A stretch of DNA of 64,000 bases from Roseomonas nitratireducens (GCF_017813355.1 NZ_JAGIYZ010000003.1:1-64000), one strand, 5' to 3'; positions 1 to 9,400 are shown, numbered from the stretch's first letter. Notes: a model not told the origin generated them from the letters alone. Translations and numbers: made by a program.

Positions 1-68
<68 letters not shown>

Positions 69-95
69 TCATCTCCCAACCTCAGAACACAACAC

Positions 96-125
96 GCCCG
101 TCAGCAACAGCTGCCGGGCTTTCTG
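96..125 (+). terminator. Rho-independent-like terminator of the initiator tRNA
   Basis: A stem GCCCG-T-CAGC / GCTG-C-CGGGC (one symmetrical T/C mismatch) with an AACA loop spans 96-119 and runs directly into TTTCT. It starts 28 bases after the tRNA CCA, as expected for a tRNA transcript end. Confidence 0.6.
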
Positions 126-244
126 CGTTCCAGCCAACAAAACACGCCAGCACCAAGCACACACAGCAGGACTCTGCCGCCTGCCCTCGGCAGATCCACA
201 TGCCATAAGGCCCCCGCAACAGTGACGAGGCTTCCGCGCCCCCC

Positions 245-1867
245 ATGATCCGCCTCGACAACGTCAGCAAGCAGAACGGACGACAGCTCATCTTCGTGGA
301 GGCCTCTGCCGCTCTCCAGAAGGGAGAGAAGATCGGGCTCGTCGGCCCCAACGGCGCGGGCAAGACGACTCTCTTCCGACTGATCACCGGGCAGGAAGCC
401 CCGGACGAAGGCCAGATCCTCGTGGATCGGGGCGTCACCATCGGCTTCTTCAGCCAGGACGTCGGCGAGATGGCCGGGCGCGCGGCCGTGGCCGAGGTGA
501 TGGACGGTGCCGGCCCGGTCAGCGCCGTGGCCAAGGAACTGGCCGCGCTTGAGACCGCCATGGCGGACCCCGATCGTGCCGACGAGATGGACAGCATCAT
601 CGAGCGATTCGGCGAGGTGCAGTCCCGCTTCGAGGAACTCGGTGGCTACGCGCTGGATGGACGCGCCCGCGAGGTGCTGGCCGGCCTGGGCTTCAGCCAG
701 GAAATGATGGACGGCGACGTGGGCGCCCTTTCGGGCGGCTGGAAGATGCGCGTGGCACTGGCCCGCATCCTCTTCATGCGGCCCGATGTCATGCTGCTGG
801 ATGAGCCGAGCAACCACCTGGATCTTGAGAGCCTCATCTGGCTCGAGCAGTTCCTGGTGGGCTACGAGGGCGCGCTGCTCATGACCTCGCACGACCGCGA
901 ATTCATCAATCGCGTGGTCCGCAAGATCATCGAGATCGATGGCGGCGCGCTGACGACCTACTCGGGCGACTATGCCTTCTACGAGCAGCAGCGTGCGCTG
1001 AACGAGAAGCAGCAGCAGGCGCAGTTCGAGCGGCAGCAGGCCATGCTGGCGAAGGAGATCAGCTTCATCGAGCGGTTCAAGGCGCGGGCCTCGCACGCTG
1101 CCCAGGTCCAGAGCCGCGTGAAGAAGCTGGAGAAAATCGAGCGCGTCGAGCCCCCGAAGCGCCGACAGAGCGTTGCCTTCGACTTTCCCCCTGCGCCGCG
1201 TTCAGGAGAGGACATCGTGAACCTCCGGCAGGTGCACAAGCGATACGGCACGCGCACGATCTATGCCGGGCTGGACTTCATGGTTCGACGGCGCGAGCGC
1301 TGGTGCGTGCTTGGCGTCAACGGCGCCGGCAAGTCCACCTTGCTGAAATTGGTTGCCGGTACGACGCAGCCTGACGAGGGAACGGTGTCCGTCGGCGGCA
1401 GCGTCCGGATGGGATACTTCGCGCAGCACGCGATGGAATTGCTGGACGGTGACCTCACCGTGTTTGAGACGCTGGAGGAAGCATTCCCACTTGCCGGACA
1501 GGGATCGCTACGGACGCTGGCGGGCTGCTTCGGCTTCTCGGGCGACGAGGTCGAGAAGCGCTGCCGCGTGCTGTCCGGCGGAGAGAAGGCGCGCCTGGTC
1601 ATGGCGAAGATGCTCTATGACCCGCCGAACTTCCTCGTGCTCGACGAGCCCACGAACCACCTCGACATGGCGACGAAGGAGATGCTGATCGCGGCGCTGG
1701 CGCAGTACGAGGGCACGATGCTCTTCGTCTCGCACGACCGGCATTTCCTGGCGGCGCTGTCCAACCGCGTGCTGGAACTGACGCCGGAAGGCGTGCACCC
1801 GTATGGCGGCGGCTACACCGAATACGTGGCGCGAACGGGCCAGGAGGCACCGGGCCTCCACGCCTGA
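245..1867 (+). CDS. ABC-F family ATP-binding protein
   Basis: The 540-residue soluble protein carries two complete ABC ATPase domains and no membrane segment, the plan of ABC-F translation factors, which bind the ribosomal E site and change the peptidyl-tRNA environment. Domain 1 has Walker A GPNGAGKTT (about residue 34), signature LSGGWKM (162) and Walker B LLDEPSNHLD (184). A charged, helical P-site-tRNA-interaction-type linker covers about 241-310 (Q/E/K-rich). Domain 2 has GVNGAGKST (about 357), LSGGEKAR (443) and VLDEPTNHLD (466). Length and the short linker suggest the YbiT/YheS-like branch rather than an antibiotic-resistance ABC-F, but subfamily is not decided. The gene stands alone downstream of the initiator tRNA terminator. 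Confidence 0.9.
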   Translation: MIRLDNVSKQNGRQLIFVEASAALQKGEKIGLVGPNGAGKTTLFRLITGQEAPDEGQILVDRGVTIGFFSQDVGEMAGRAAVAEVMDGAGPVSAVAKELAALETAMADPDRADEMDSIIERFGEVQSRFEELGGYALDGRAREVLAGLGFSQEMMDGDVGALSGGWKMRVALARILFMRPDVMLLDEPSNHLDLESLIWLEQFLVGYEGALLMTSHDREFINRVVRKIIEIDGGALTTYSGDYAFYEQQRALNEKQQQAQFERQQAMLAKEISFIERFKARASHAAQVQSRVKKLEKIERVEPPKRRQSVAFDFPPAPRSGEDIVNLRQVHKRYGTRTIYAGLDFMVRRRERWCVLGVNGAGKSTLLKLVAGTTQPDEGTVSVGGSVRMGYFAQHAMELLDGDLTVFETLEEAFPLAGQGSLRTLAGCFGFSGDEVEKRCRVLSGGEKARLVMAKMLYDPPNFLVLDEPTNHLDMATKEMLIAALAQYEGTMLFVSHDRHFLAALSNRVLELTPEGVHPYGGGYTEYVARTGQEAPGLHA

Positions 1868-2320
1868 CGGGTTTGCGCGTGGCTTCGGGCGGGCGCCTGC
1901 GCCAATCGTCCCCGCCCGTCGTTGGGGTGGGCAGGTCCTCCACGCCGACCGCCATCGCGATCATGCTGCCGTGCGGCAGTTATGCCGCGTGCAGCAGCGC
2001 CCAAGGTCACCACGCAGCAAGACCGTCGTCTCGCCGCGATGCCCTCGGTGTCGCCGCAACTCAAGCTTCGCTTCGACTTGCCCGGCGCTGCACGAAAGAC
2101 GGTCGCCCCCCGTCGCTTGGCGATCAGCGGCCGCACGATGCCGAGCGCGGCAAGCTCACTATGCAGCGTTGCCGCAACCCGAAGGAGCTGGCGCTGCGCG
2201 CCACCGAAGCGGGGAGGTTTGGCAGCCTTTGCCAAGCGACGGAGAACCAAGCCATCGCAAGCCTAATCCGTCGATCCGACGACATCCGGCGCACCGCCAA
2301 CAGCAATCGAGTCCGCCCCC
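1868..2320. other. 450-bp stretch without a convincing gene
   Basis: Open frames of up to about 200 codons exist on both strands but are arginine/alanine/proline-rich, lack a good ribosome-binding site, and match no family I recognise. The stretch lies between convergent genes (ABC-F and ArsA), so no promoter is needed. It may be remnant DNA; no terminal repeats, tRNA or strong terminator hairpin were seen. Confidence 0.4.
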
Positions 2321-4081
2321 CTACGCCGCAAGGCGGCGGAGCGCAGCCATACCGACCGGCGCCTCGGCCTGCCAGGGCAGGAGGAACAGCCGCTGCGCAA
2401 GGCCACGCTCGATCCGTTGGATCTGGGCTCGCTCGCCCGCCATCCGCTGCATCAGCAGGGGATCCGTCGTGCCGCTGCCGGAAAGCGCGCGGTTGACCAT
2501 CCACGCATAGGGCTCGATGCGAGCGCGCCGCAGATCCTCCTGAAGCGCCGCCGCTTCCGACACGGGCGTCGTCTCGGGAAGGGTCACGAGCAGGACCTGC
2601 GTGTGTTCGGGATCCTGCAGCCGCATGAGCGGCGTGACGATCCGTCCTGCACCCTTCGCCGGATCGAGGTTGCGCGTCATCTGCCGGTGATAGGCGCCGG
2701 TCGCATCCATCAGCAGAAGCGTGTGTCCGGTGGGCGCGGTGTCCAGCACGACGAAGCTGCTCCGCGCCTCCGCGACGATGCGCGAGAAGGCATGGAAAAC
2801 CGCGACTTCCTCGGTGCAGGGGGAGCGCAGATCCTCCCGCAGCAGCGCGCGCCCGGCCTCGTCCAGGGTGCGACCGCGGCTTTCCATGATCCTTGCGACG
2901 TAGCGTTCCGTCTCGATCTTGGGGTCGATGCGGTCCACGCGCAGGCCGGGTAGTTCGCCGCCGAGCGTCATCGCGAGGTGGGCCGCCGGATCGGTCGTGC
3001 TGAGATGGACGGCATGGCCGCGCCTGACGAGTCCGATGGCCACGGCCGCGGCGATCGTCGTCTTGCCGACGCCACCCTTGCCCATGACCATGACCAGGCC
3101 GTGCCCGCGCGCGGCAAGCCCGTCCACCAGCGCATCGAGACCCGGCGGCTTCACCGATGCGGCCGCTGTCGCCTGCGGGATGGCGGCTGTCGTCGGAGGA
3201 GGCGGCTTCAGCAGCGCGCGAAGCGCCGTGAGCCCGACCATGTCGAAGCCGCGCAGCGGCACCTCGTCCCGCGGCAGGCCCCTCAGCGTCTCGGGCATGC
3301 CGTCGAGCGCGTCGCGGCCACCCTGCTCGATGGCACGCGCGACCACGTCATGCGGGGCGCCCGCATGAAAGACGCCGTTGACCATCAGTCGCTGGTTGCG
3401 CAGGCCCAGCGCGGCAAGTTCCCCCGCGCTGCGGGCTGCCTCCAGGAGAGAAGTTCGGTCAGCCCTGGCGACCAGGATGATGGCCGTGGTCGCGGAATCG
3501 CCCAATGCCTCCATCGCGGCACGGAAGCGGCGCTCCTGCATCTTCAGCCCGGAATGGGGACCGAGGCAGGAGGCGCCCGCCTCATTCGCCGCGAGGAACC
3601 CGGTCCAGGCCGCCGGCAGGCTCAGCAGGCGCAGCGTGTGCCCCGTCGGCGCCGTGTCGAACAGGACATGATCGAACCCGGCCGTATCGCCAGACAGAAG
3701 CGCGGCGAACTCGTCGAAGGCGGCGACTTCCGACGTGCAGGCACCGGACAGTTGTTCCCGCACGGTTGCGCGCTCGGCTTCGCCGGCCCCTTCCATCTGC
3801 GCCAGCACCCGCTTGCGATAGGCATCCGCCGCCGCCTCCGGGTCAATGTTCAGGGCCGACAGGCGCGGCACGCCGGGCACAGGTCGCGGCGCATCCGACA
3901 GCGCCACGCCGAGCATCTCGTCCAGGTTCGACGCCGGGTCGGTGCTGACCAGCAGCACGCGCCGCCCGGCCTCCGCCAGGGCGATCGCGGATGCGCAGGC
4001 GATCGAGGTCTTTCCCACTCCACCCTTGCCGGTGAAGAAGAGGTGGCGCGGCGGTGCCTGGAGAAAGCCCGGAAGCGTCAT
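2321..4081 (-). CDS. arsA: ArsA-type arsenite/antimonite-stimulated ATPase
   Basis: This 586-residue protein has the two homologous A1/A2 halves of full-length ArsA (E. coli plasmid ArsA is 583). Deviant Walker A motifs GKGGVGKT sit at about residues 18 and 334, each half has the DTAPTGHTL signature, and the three metalloid-binding cysteines are present (C115 in LSGACTSE, C172 in GASCLGP, C422 in SPCTEE). ArsA energises the ArsB efflux permease and accepts As(III) from ArsD. Neither partner, nor arsR or arsC, lies in the window. The start chosen is the ATG before TLPGF, 11 bases after the thiolase stop; it has no clear ribosome-binding site and probably relies on coupling with the thiolase. 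An arsenite role is likely but unproven without its partner. Confidence 0.85.
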   Translation of the reverse strand: MTLPGFLQAPPRHLFFTGKGGVGKTSIACASAIALAEAGRRVLLVSTDPASNLDEMLGVALSDAPRPVPGVPRLSALNIDPEAAADAYRKRVLAQMEGAGEAERATVREQLSGACTSEVAAFDEFAALLSGDTAGFDHVLFDTAPTGHTLRLLSLPAAWTGFLAANEAGASCLGPHSGLKMQERRFRAAMEALGDSATTAIILVARADRTSLLEAARSAGELAALGLRNQRLMVNGVFHAGAPHDVVARAIEQGGRDALDGMPETLRGLPRDEVPLRGFDMVGLTALRALLKPPPPTTAAIPQATAAASVKPPGLDALVDGLAARGHGLVMVMGKGGVGKTTIAAAVAIGLVRRGHAVHLSTTDPAAHLAMTLGGELPGLRVDRIDPKIETERYVARIMESRGRTLDEAGRALLREDLRSPCTEEVAVFHAFSRIVAEARSSFVVLDTAPTGHTLLLMDATGAYHRQMTRNLDPAKGAGRIVTPLMRLQDPEHTQVLLVTLPETTPVSEAAALQEDLRRARIEPYAWMVNRALSGSGTTDPLLMQRMAGERAQIQRIERGLAQRLFLLPWQAEAPVGMAALRRLAA

Positions 4082-4092
4082 ATGACGCGCGT

Positions 4093-5280
4093 TCAGGCCA
4101 GACGCTCCAGGCAGAGCGCGATGCCCTGGCCGCCGCCGATGCACAGCGTCACCAGGCCCCGGGCCTGGCCCGCGCGGGCCATGCCGTGCAGCAGCCTGGT
4201 CGTCAGCACGGCGCCGCTCGCGCCGATCGGATGGCCGTGTGCGATGGCGCCGCCCTCGGGATTCACCGCGTCTTCCTTGAGGCCGATCTCGCGCATGACG
4301 GCGATGGCGATCGCCGCGAAGGCCTCGTTGATCTCGGCGCGCTCGATGTCGGAGGCCGTCCAGCCGGCGCGGGCCAGGGCGCGCTGCACCGCGGGCACGG
4401 GGCCGAGGCCGAACATCCCGGGCTCGACCGCACCGACGCCTGCGGAGACGAGCCGCGCCATCGGCTTCAGGCCGAGTCGCTCGGCCGCCCCACGTTCGGC
4501 CACGACCATGGCGGCGGCACCGCTGTTCAGGCCGGGGGCGTTGCCGGCGGTGATGGTGCCATCCTTGCGGAAGGCCGGGCGCAGCTTCGCCAGCGTCTCG
4601 GCCGTGGTCTCGGGGCGGTTGTGCTCGTCCTTCGCGAATGCGACGGGGCCCTTGCGGCCCTGGATCTGCACAGGCGCGATCTCGGCCTCGAACTTCCCCG
4701 CCGCCTGGGCGGCCGAGAAGTTCGTCTGCGAGCGCAGCGCCCATGCGTCCTGCTCCTCGCGCGAAATCCCGCACTTCGTCGCCAGATCCTCGGTGTGCCA
4801 GCCCGAATGCTGGCCGGAGAAAGCGTCGTTCAGGCCATCGTACAGCATGCTGTCGATGACCTGGCCGTCGCCCATGCGCATGCCCCAGCGGCCGTTCGGC
4901 AGCAGGTAGGGCGCGCGGTCCATGTTCTCCATGCCGCCGGCGATCATCACCTCGGCCTCGCCGAGGCGGATCTCCTGGGCGGCCGAGGCGATGGCCTGGG
5001 CGCCCGAGCCGCAGACGCGGTTCACGGTGAGGGCCGGCGCCGAGACCGGAATGCCGGCGGCGATCGCCGCCTGGCGGGCGGGGTTCATGCGGTTGCCGGC
5101 CTGGATGACATTGCCCATGACCACGCCATCGACCTTGGCTGGGTCGAGGCCCGCGCGCACCATCGCGGCGCGGATCGCGACCGCGCCGAGCTCCGTCGCC
5201 GGCATGTCCTTCAGCGTGCCGGCGAAGGTTCCGATCGCCGTCCGGACCGGGGCGCAGATGACGACATCGCGGTCAGCCAT
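4093..5280 (-). CDS. acetyl-CoA acetyltransferase (thiolase)
   Basis: This 395-residue thiolase condenses two acetyl-CoA or cleaves acetoacetyl-CoA. It has the nucleophilic cysteine in NRVCGSGAQA (about residue 90), the GGAIAHGHPIGASG histidine motif and the C-terminal CIGGGQG cysteine motif. Length and motifs fit AtoB/PhaA-type biosynthetic thiolases. A strong AGGAGG lies eight bases before the ATG at 5280. It is the first gene of a pair with arsA. Whether it serves polyhydroxybutyrate or fatty-acid/amino-acid catabolism cannot be told, because no phaB or phaC is nearby. Confidence 0.9.
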   Translation of the reverse strand: MADRDVVICAPVRTAIGTFAGTLKDMPATELGAVAIRAAMVRAGLDPAKVDGVVMGNVIQAGNRMNPARQAAIAAGIPVSAPALTVNRVCGSGAQAIASAAQEIRLGEAEVMIAGGMENMDRAPYLLPNGRWGMRMGDGQVIDSMLYDGLNDAFSGQHSGWHTEDLATKCGISREEQDAWALRSQTNFSAAQAAGKFEAEIAPVQIQGRKGPVAFAKDEHNRPETTAETLAKLRPAFRKDGTITAGNAPGLNSGAAAMVVAERGAAERLGLKPMARLVSAGVGAVEPGMFGLGPVPAVQRALARAGWTASDIERAEINEAFAAIAIAVMREIGLKEDAVNPEGGAIAHGHPIGASGAVLTTRLLHGMARAGQARGLVTLCIGGGQGIALCLERLA

Positions 5281-5604
5281 GGGGAATCCTCCTGTCGGTG
5301 GCCGCAGCGCGGCTGGAGGAAACTGCGGCCTCGCGCGCGGGTCGGCCTTGCGGCGCCTCAAGTCGGCCTCCGATGGCACTTCCACAGTTCCGCCCGCGGG
5401 ACTGGTGGCGGTGCCGCCGGGAGCCTGGCGCGCGGGCCATCCGTTCGGCGCCCGCAGACCGAGGACATCAGATCAGCACAGCCTTGGGCCACCTCTGCTG
5501 CGCGTGGACATCCGCCATCTCGACCGAATGGGCTACGCCAGACGCGACGTCATTCGCTTCGCGGGCCCAATCCCGACGCCCACGCCGCGGCACGCGGCAC
5601 CAAC
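5281..5604. other. 324-bp spacer upstream of the thiolase
   Basis: The thiolase promoter and leader and the 3' flank of the MmgE/PrpD gene must lie here. No additional ORF, RNA gene or clear terminator hairpin was recognised. Confidence 0.4.
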
Positions 5605-6984
5605 TCACTGCACGGCGTAGAGCCGGCCGAGGATGCCCGCATCCGTCTCCTGCGCGAGCCCGAGCACCCTTCCCAGCACGTCACGGACCGCCGCCGGCGC
5701 GAAGCCATGGCGAGATGCCGCGACGCACGCCTCCGCCTTCGCGATCTGCGCGTCGTCGGACAAGGGGCGCTCCGGACTGCCGATCGCGGCCTCGACCACG
5801 ACTCGCTCGATCCGCCCGCCGGCCATGCGCAGTTCGACCGCCTGCGGCACCACGGCGTTCTGGTCCGTCGTCCCGTCCTCGCGCATCGTCACGCGCGCCG
5901 CGAGGGCGAGCGTCTGCGCATCCGTCACCCGCGCTTCGCTGAAATCCGCCAGGTCCACGGTGGCGCGGCGCAGCGTCGTCGCGACGACATAGGGCAGGCA
6001 GAGCCGCGCGTAGTTCGGCGTCAGCGGGCTCACCAGCGGCCGCCCGACGAGGCGCGTCGCGAGCGGCGGCAGATGGAGCACCACTTCCTCGATCAGCGCG
6101 GCGTCGATCCAGCCCCGCGCCAGCAGCCGCTGGACGCCGTCGATCGCGGGATGCGTCAGCCGCCCGGATGGAAAGGGCTTGTGCGACAGCCGCGTCACCT
6201 GCCACGGCGCGCCCAGCGCCGCGAGCCCCGGCGCCAAATCGTGTTCGGGCTCCGTCAGCGCCAGGAAGCCAGACGCGCCGGTCAGCCAGGCCTGCGGCCC
6301 GCTCAGCCCGGCTTCCGCCAGGTCCGCGGCCCGGAACGCCGCCGCGGCGGCGAAGCCCATCTGCACCGCGAGGGCAACCGACCCTTCATGGTGCGCCTGC
6401 ATCGTCCCCGGGATCTGCCCGATCATCAGCCCCGCGCCTGCCGTGCCCATCGCCGCATCGAAGCCGCGCAGCCGCGCGACGGCGCCATAGGCGCCGAACA
6501 TGCCCGCGGTCGCCGGCCGGAAGAACCGCATGGGCCCGCGCGCCGCCGCGCCGATCACGCAGGCCAGTTCGATGCCCGCGACAATCGCCGCGACGAAGCG
6601 CGCACCCGGGACGGGACGGCCCAGCGCCCCCTGCCGTTCCGCCTCCGCGACCGCCGCCGAGAGCGTCGGCGTCATCGCATGCACGACGGCACCTTCGTGG
6701 ATCGCATCGAATTCGAGCGCATGCGCCTGGAACGCGTTCACGAAGGCGGCCTGCGGCGCCGGAAGCCGTAGATCCTCGCCCCAGACCGAGGCTTCCGCCC
6801 CGCTGCCCCAGCGCCGCGCGGCGGCGATCACGCCGGGCTGCGCCGGATGGGCCGTGCCGGCCACGCCGACGGCCAGCGCGTCGAAGGCGAAGCGGCAGGC
6901 GGCGGCTCGCGCCTCGCCTGGTATCGCGCCTTCGGGCGTCTCGAGGACATGGCGCAGGAGAAGGGCTTCAGGTGTGTTCCGCAT
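5605..6984 (-). CDS. MmgE/PrpD family protein
   Basis: The 459-residue protein belongs to the MmgE/PrpD fold (2-methylcitrate dehydratase, iminodisuccinate epimerase, cis-aconitate decarboxylase and unassigned relatives). Recognisable family stretches are the N-terminal FAFDALAVGVAGT, the HALEFDAIHEGAVVH region with the substrate-site D and H residues, and a central SHKPFPSGRLTHPAID block that matches the usual K-x-Y/F-P-x-C segment, here with Gly-Arg instead of Cys. No prpB, prpC or acn genes accompany it, so methylcitrate cycling is unlikely and the substrate is unknown. The ATG at 6984 is chosen; a TTG at 7020 would overlap the preceding ATPase stop. It is 32 bases downstream of the ATPase gene and could be co-transcribed. 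Confidence 0.75.
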   Translation of the reverse strand: MRNTPEALLLRHVLETPEGAIPGEARAAACRFAFDALAVGVAGTAHPAQPGVIAAARRWGSGAEASVWGEDLRLPAPQAAFVNAFQAHALEFDAIHEGAVVHAMTPTLSAAVAEAERQGALGRPVPGARFVAAIVAGIELACVIGAAARGPMRFFRPATAGMFGAYGAVARLRGFDAAMGTAGAGLMIGQIPGTMQAHHEGSVALAVQMGFAAAAAFRAADLAEAGLSGPQAWLTGASGFLALTEPEHDLAPGLAALGAPWQVTRLSHKPFPSGRLTHPAIDGVQRLLARGWIDAALIEEVVLHLPPLATRLVGRPLVSPLTPNYARLCLPYVVATTLRRATVDLADFSEARVTDAQTLALAARVTMREDGTTDQNAVVPQAVELRMAGGRIERVVVEAAIGSPERPLSDDAQIAKAEACVAASRHGFAPAAVRDVLGRVLGLAQETDAGILGRLYAVQ

Positions 6985-7016
6985 CGCGCGGATGCTGCGG
7001 AGCGCGTGCCCCCCGG

Positions 7017-9335
7017 TCAACCGGCCCGCCCCGGCACCAGGGCGGGACCTGCCGGCGACACCTTCTCCCCGCTGAGCCCCGCCAGCATCTCCTCCTCGAC
7101 CGCGAGATGCACGCGCAGCAGGGCTTCGAGCGCGAAGAGGCTCCGCCTGATCTCGAGCATGGCGGAAGGCCAGGTGTCCGGCTCGGTCGCGAGCGGCAGC
7201 AGCACCGCGACGCGTTCGGCAAGCTGCTCCATCTCGGCATGCATGCGGACCAGCGGCGCCATCGGGTCCTGCCCGCCAAGCCGCCGCGCGGCTTCGGGGA
7301 AGAGCAAGCGCTCCTCCGCCTGGTGATGCGGGAGCAACTCGGTCCGCAGGCGTGCCTCCAACGCCGCGAGACCCGCCAGCCCGTCCGGCGTCGCTTCGAT
7401 CTCCTCCGCGGTGCGGCGCAGCGCCTCTGCCAGGTCGCGCAGCCCGGCATGCTCCTCCTGCCGTTCGACGAGACCGGCCTCGGCCGGGAGATGTTCGTCG
7501 CCCGGCTCCTCGCCATCGGGGCGGAGCGCCGTCAGCGCATACAGGATGGCCAGCACGTCGATCGCTTCCTGCAGCAGCGCCCCCGCCAGCGGCGTGATCC
7601 AGCCGCCGGCCGCCGCGACCATGGCGCCGCCGGACAGCCCCATGCCGAGCATGATGGCGCGCAGCGCGATGCGCCGTGACCGGATCGCGATCGCGATCGC
7701 CTCCGGCACGCGGTCGACGCGGTCGACGAGGAGGACGACGTCGCCCGCCTCCGCCGCCGCGGCGGTGCCCATGGCCCCCATCGCGATCCCGACATCTGCC
7801 GCGGCGAGCGCCGGCGCGTCGTTCACGCCGTCGCCGACCATCGCGGTCGGCGCGCGCGCGGCCTCGCGCCGCACGGCCTCGATCTTGTCGGCCGGCGCCT
7901 GGCTCGCGAGCACCGCGTCGAGCCGCAGCGCGCGCCCGATCGGCGCCGCCGCGGCGGCGCGATCGCCGGTCAGCAGCAGGATCCGCTCCACCCCGATCGC
8001 CCGCAGCCGCCGTACCGCGCGCGGCGCGTCGCGGCGCACGCCGTCGGCCATCACGAAGGCCGCCGCCGCGCGACCATCGACCGCGAGCCAGGCGACGGAC
8101 CCCGCCGCCGCCGCGACCTGCGCGGTGATGCCGAAGCCATCCTGCGGCACGATGCCCGCCGCCTGCAGGAAGCCCTCCGAGCCGAGCATGAGCACGCGGC
8201 CCTCCACTGTGCCCGTGAGCCCGCCGCCCGCCGTCTCCGCGACGCTTTCCGGGGCGGGCGGCACGATGCCCCGCGCGGCCGCCGCGGCGACGAGCGCGCC
8301 GGCGACGGGATGCGTCGACCCCTGCGCCAGCGTCGCCGCAAGGCGCAGCGCGCCGTCGCGGCCGGGATCCGGCGCGGCATCGATCGCCGCGAGCCGCGGA
8401 TGCCCCGGCGTCAGCGTGCCGGTCTTGTCGAACAGCACGGTCCGCACGCGGGCCAGCCTTTCCAGTGCGCCGCCCCCCTTCACGACGATGCCCCGGCGCG
8501 CCGCGCGCCCGATCCCCGCGATCAGCGCGACCGGCGCGGCGAGGATGAGCGGGCAGGGCGTCGCCACCACCAGCACCGACAGGGCGCGCGTGGGATCGCC
8601 GCTGATCAGCCAGGCGCCGGCGGCGAGCGCGGCGGTCAGCAGGATGAACCCGACCGCCCAGCGATCGGCGAGCCGCACGAGCGGCGCGCGCACCTCCGCG
8701 GCCTCGCGCGTCAGGCGAATGATCGCGGCATAGGTGCTCGCCGCCGCGTCATGTTCCGCGCGCAGGCGAAAGGCCGCGCCCGCATTGACGGAGCCGCTGC
8801 GCAGCCGGTCGCCGTTCCGCGCCTCGACCGGCAGCGCCTCACCCGTCAGCGCGCTGTCGTCGAGCACCGCGCCGGCATCCTCGAGCCGCCCGTCCGCCGG
8901 CAGCGTCTCGCCCGGGCGGACCAGCAGCAAGTCGCCGGGCCGGATCGCCGCGACGTCGATCTCCTCCACGCCGGCGTCCAGGATCCGCGCGGCGCGGCGC
9001 GGCGCACGGGCGACGAGTTCGGTGAGCGCGGCGCGCGCGCGCCCCTCCGCCCAGGCTTCCAGCGCCTCGCCGCCCGCGACCATCATGCCGATCACCGCGG
9101 CCGTCGCCGCTTCCCCCAGCGCGACCGCGCCAAGGATCGCGAACAGCGCCACGGCATCGACGCCGAGCCTGCCGCCGATCAGCGCGCGTGCCAGGCCGAT
9201 CGCGACATGCGCCGCGACGGGCAGGGCGGACGCCATCCACACCATCCCCGCGGCCTGCGGCGCACCGGCAAGCAGGCAGGCGATGCCGGCCGCGAGACCG
9301 CCGATGCTCCAGGCGAGGAGGAGATATCGCTGCAT
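7017..9335 (-). CDS. P1B-5-type heavy-metal ATPase with C-terminal hemerythrin-like domain
   Basis: The 772-residue pump combines a P1B transport ATPase with a hemerythrin HHE domain. It has no N-terminal heavy-metal-associated domain. Visible are the TGE actuator motif (164), the membrane metal-site motif TPC (259-261; CPC, SPC or CPH in other P1B classes), the DKTGT phosphorylation site (303-307) and the GDGVNDAPAL hinge. After the last membrane helices, about residue 615-760 contains LLPHHQAEERLLFPE, RMHAEMEQ and RVHLAVEEEM, the spaced His/Glu ligands of a diiron four-helix bundle. Pumps of this plan (P1B-5, for example Nia of Sinorhizobium) export Fe2+/Ni2+, and the domain is thought to sense O2 or metal. 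It follows the USP gene with a 65-bp gap. Substrate is inference. Confidence 0.87.
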   Translation of the reverse strand: MQRYLLLAWSIGGLAAGIACLLAGAPQAAGMVWMASALPVAAHVAIGLARALIGGRLGVDAVALFAILGAVALGEAATAAVIGMMVAGGEALEAWAEGRARAALTELVARAPRRAARILDAGVEEIDVAAIRPGDLLLVRPGETLPADGRLEDAGAVLDDSALTGEALPVEARNGDRLRSGSVNAGAAFRLRAEHDAAASTYAAIIRLTREAAEVRAPLVRLADRWAVGFILLTAALAAGAWLISGDPTRALSVLVVATPCPLILAAPVALIAGIGRAARRGIVVKGGGALERLARVRTVLFDKTGTLTPGHPRLAAIDAAPDPGRDGALRLAATLAQGSTHPVAGALVAAAAARGIVPPAPESVAETAGGGLTGTVEGRVLMLGSEGFLQAAGIVPQDGFGITAQVAAAAGSVAWLAVDGRAAAAFVMADGVRRDAPRAVRRLRAIGVERILLLTGDRAAAAAPIGRALRLDAVLASQAPADKIEAVRREAARAPTAMVGDGVNDAPALAAADVGIAMGAMGTAAAAEAGDVVLLVDRVDRVPEAIAIAIRSRRIALRAIMLGMGLSGGAMVAAAGGWITPLAGALLQEAIDVLAILYALTALRPDGEEPGDEHLPAEAGLVERQEEHAGLRDLAEALRRTAEEIEATPDGLAGLAALEARLRTELLPHHQAEERLLFPEAARRLGGQDPMAPLVRMHAEMEQLAERVAVLLPLATEPDTWPSAMLEIRRSLFALEALLRVHLAVEEEMLAGLSGEKVSPAGPALVPGRAG

Positions 9336-9400
9336 GCGTGGCCACCATACGGGTTGAGGGCCAGAATGCCGCCCCTCCGCCCGTCCGGCGTTGTTCGACC

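Noticed and set aside
1813-2250. Minus-strand 145-codon frame as a degraded transposase
   Set aside because: No DDE motif, no inverted terminal repeats and no target-site duplication were seen.
4054-6771. A 905-codon plus-strand frame across thiolase and MmgE/PrpD
   Set aside because: Antisense to two recognisable enzymes; composition is repetitive Arg/Gly/Ala.
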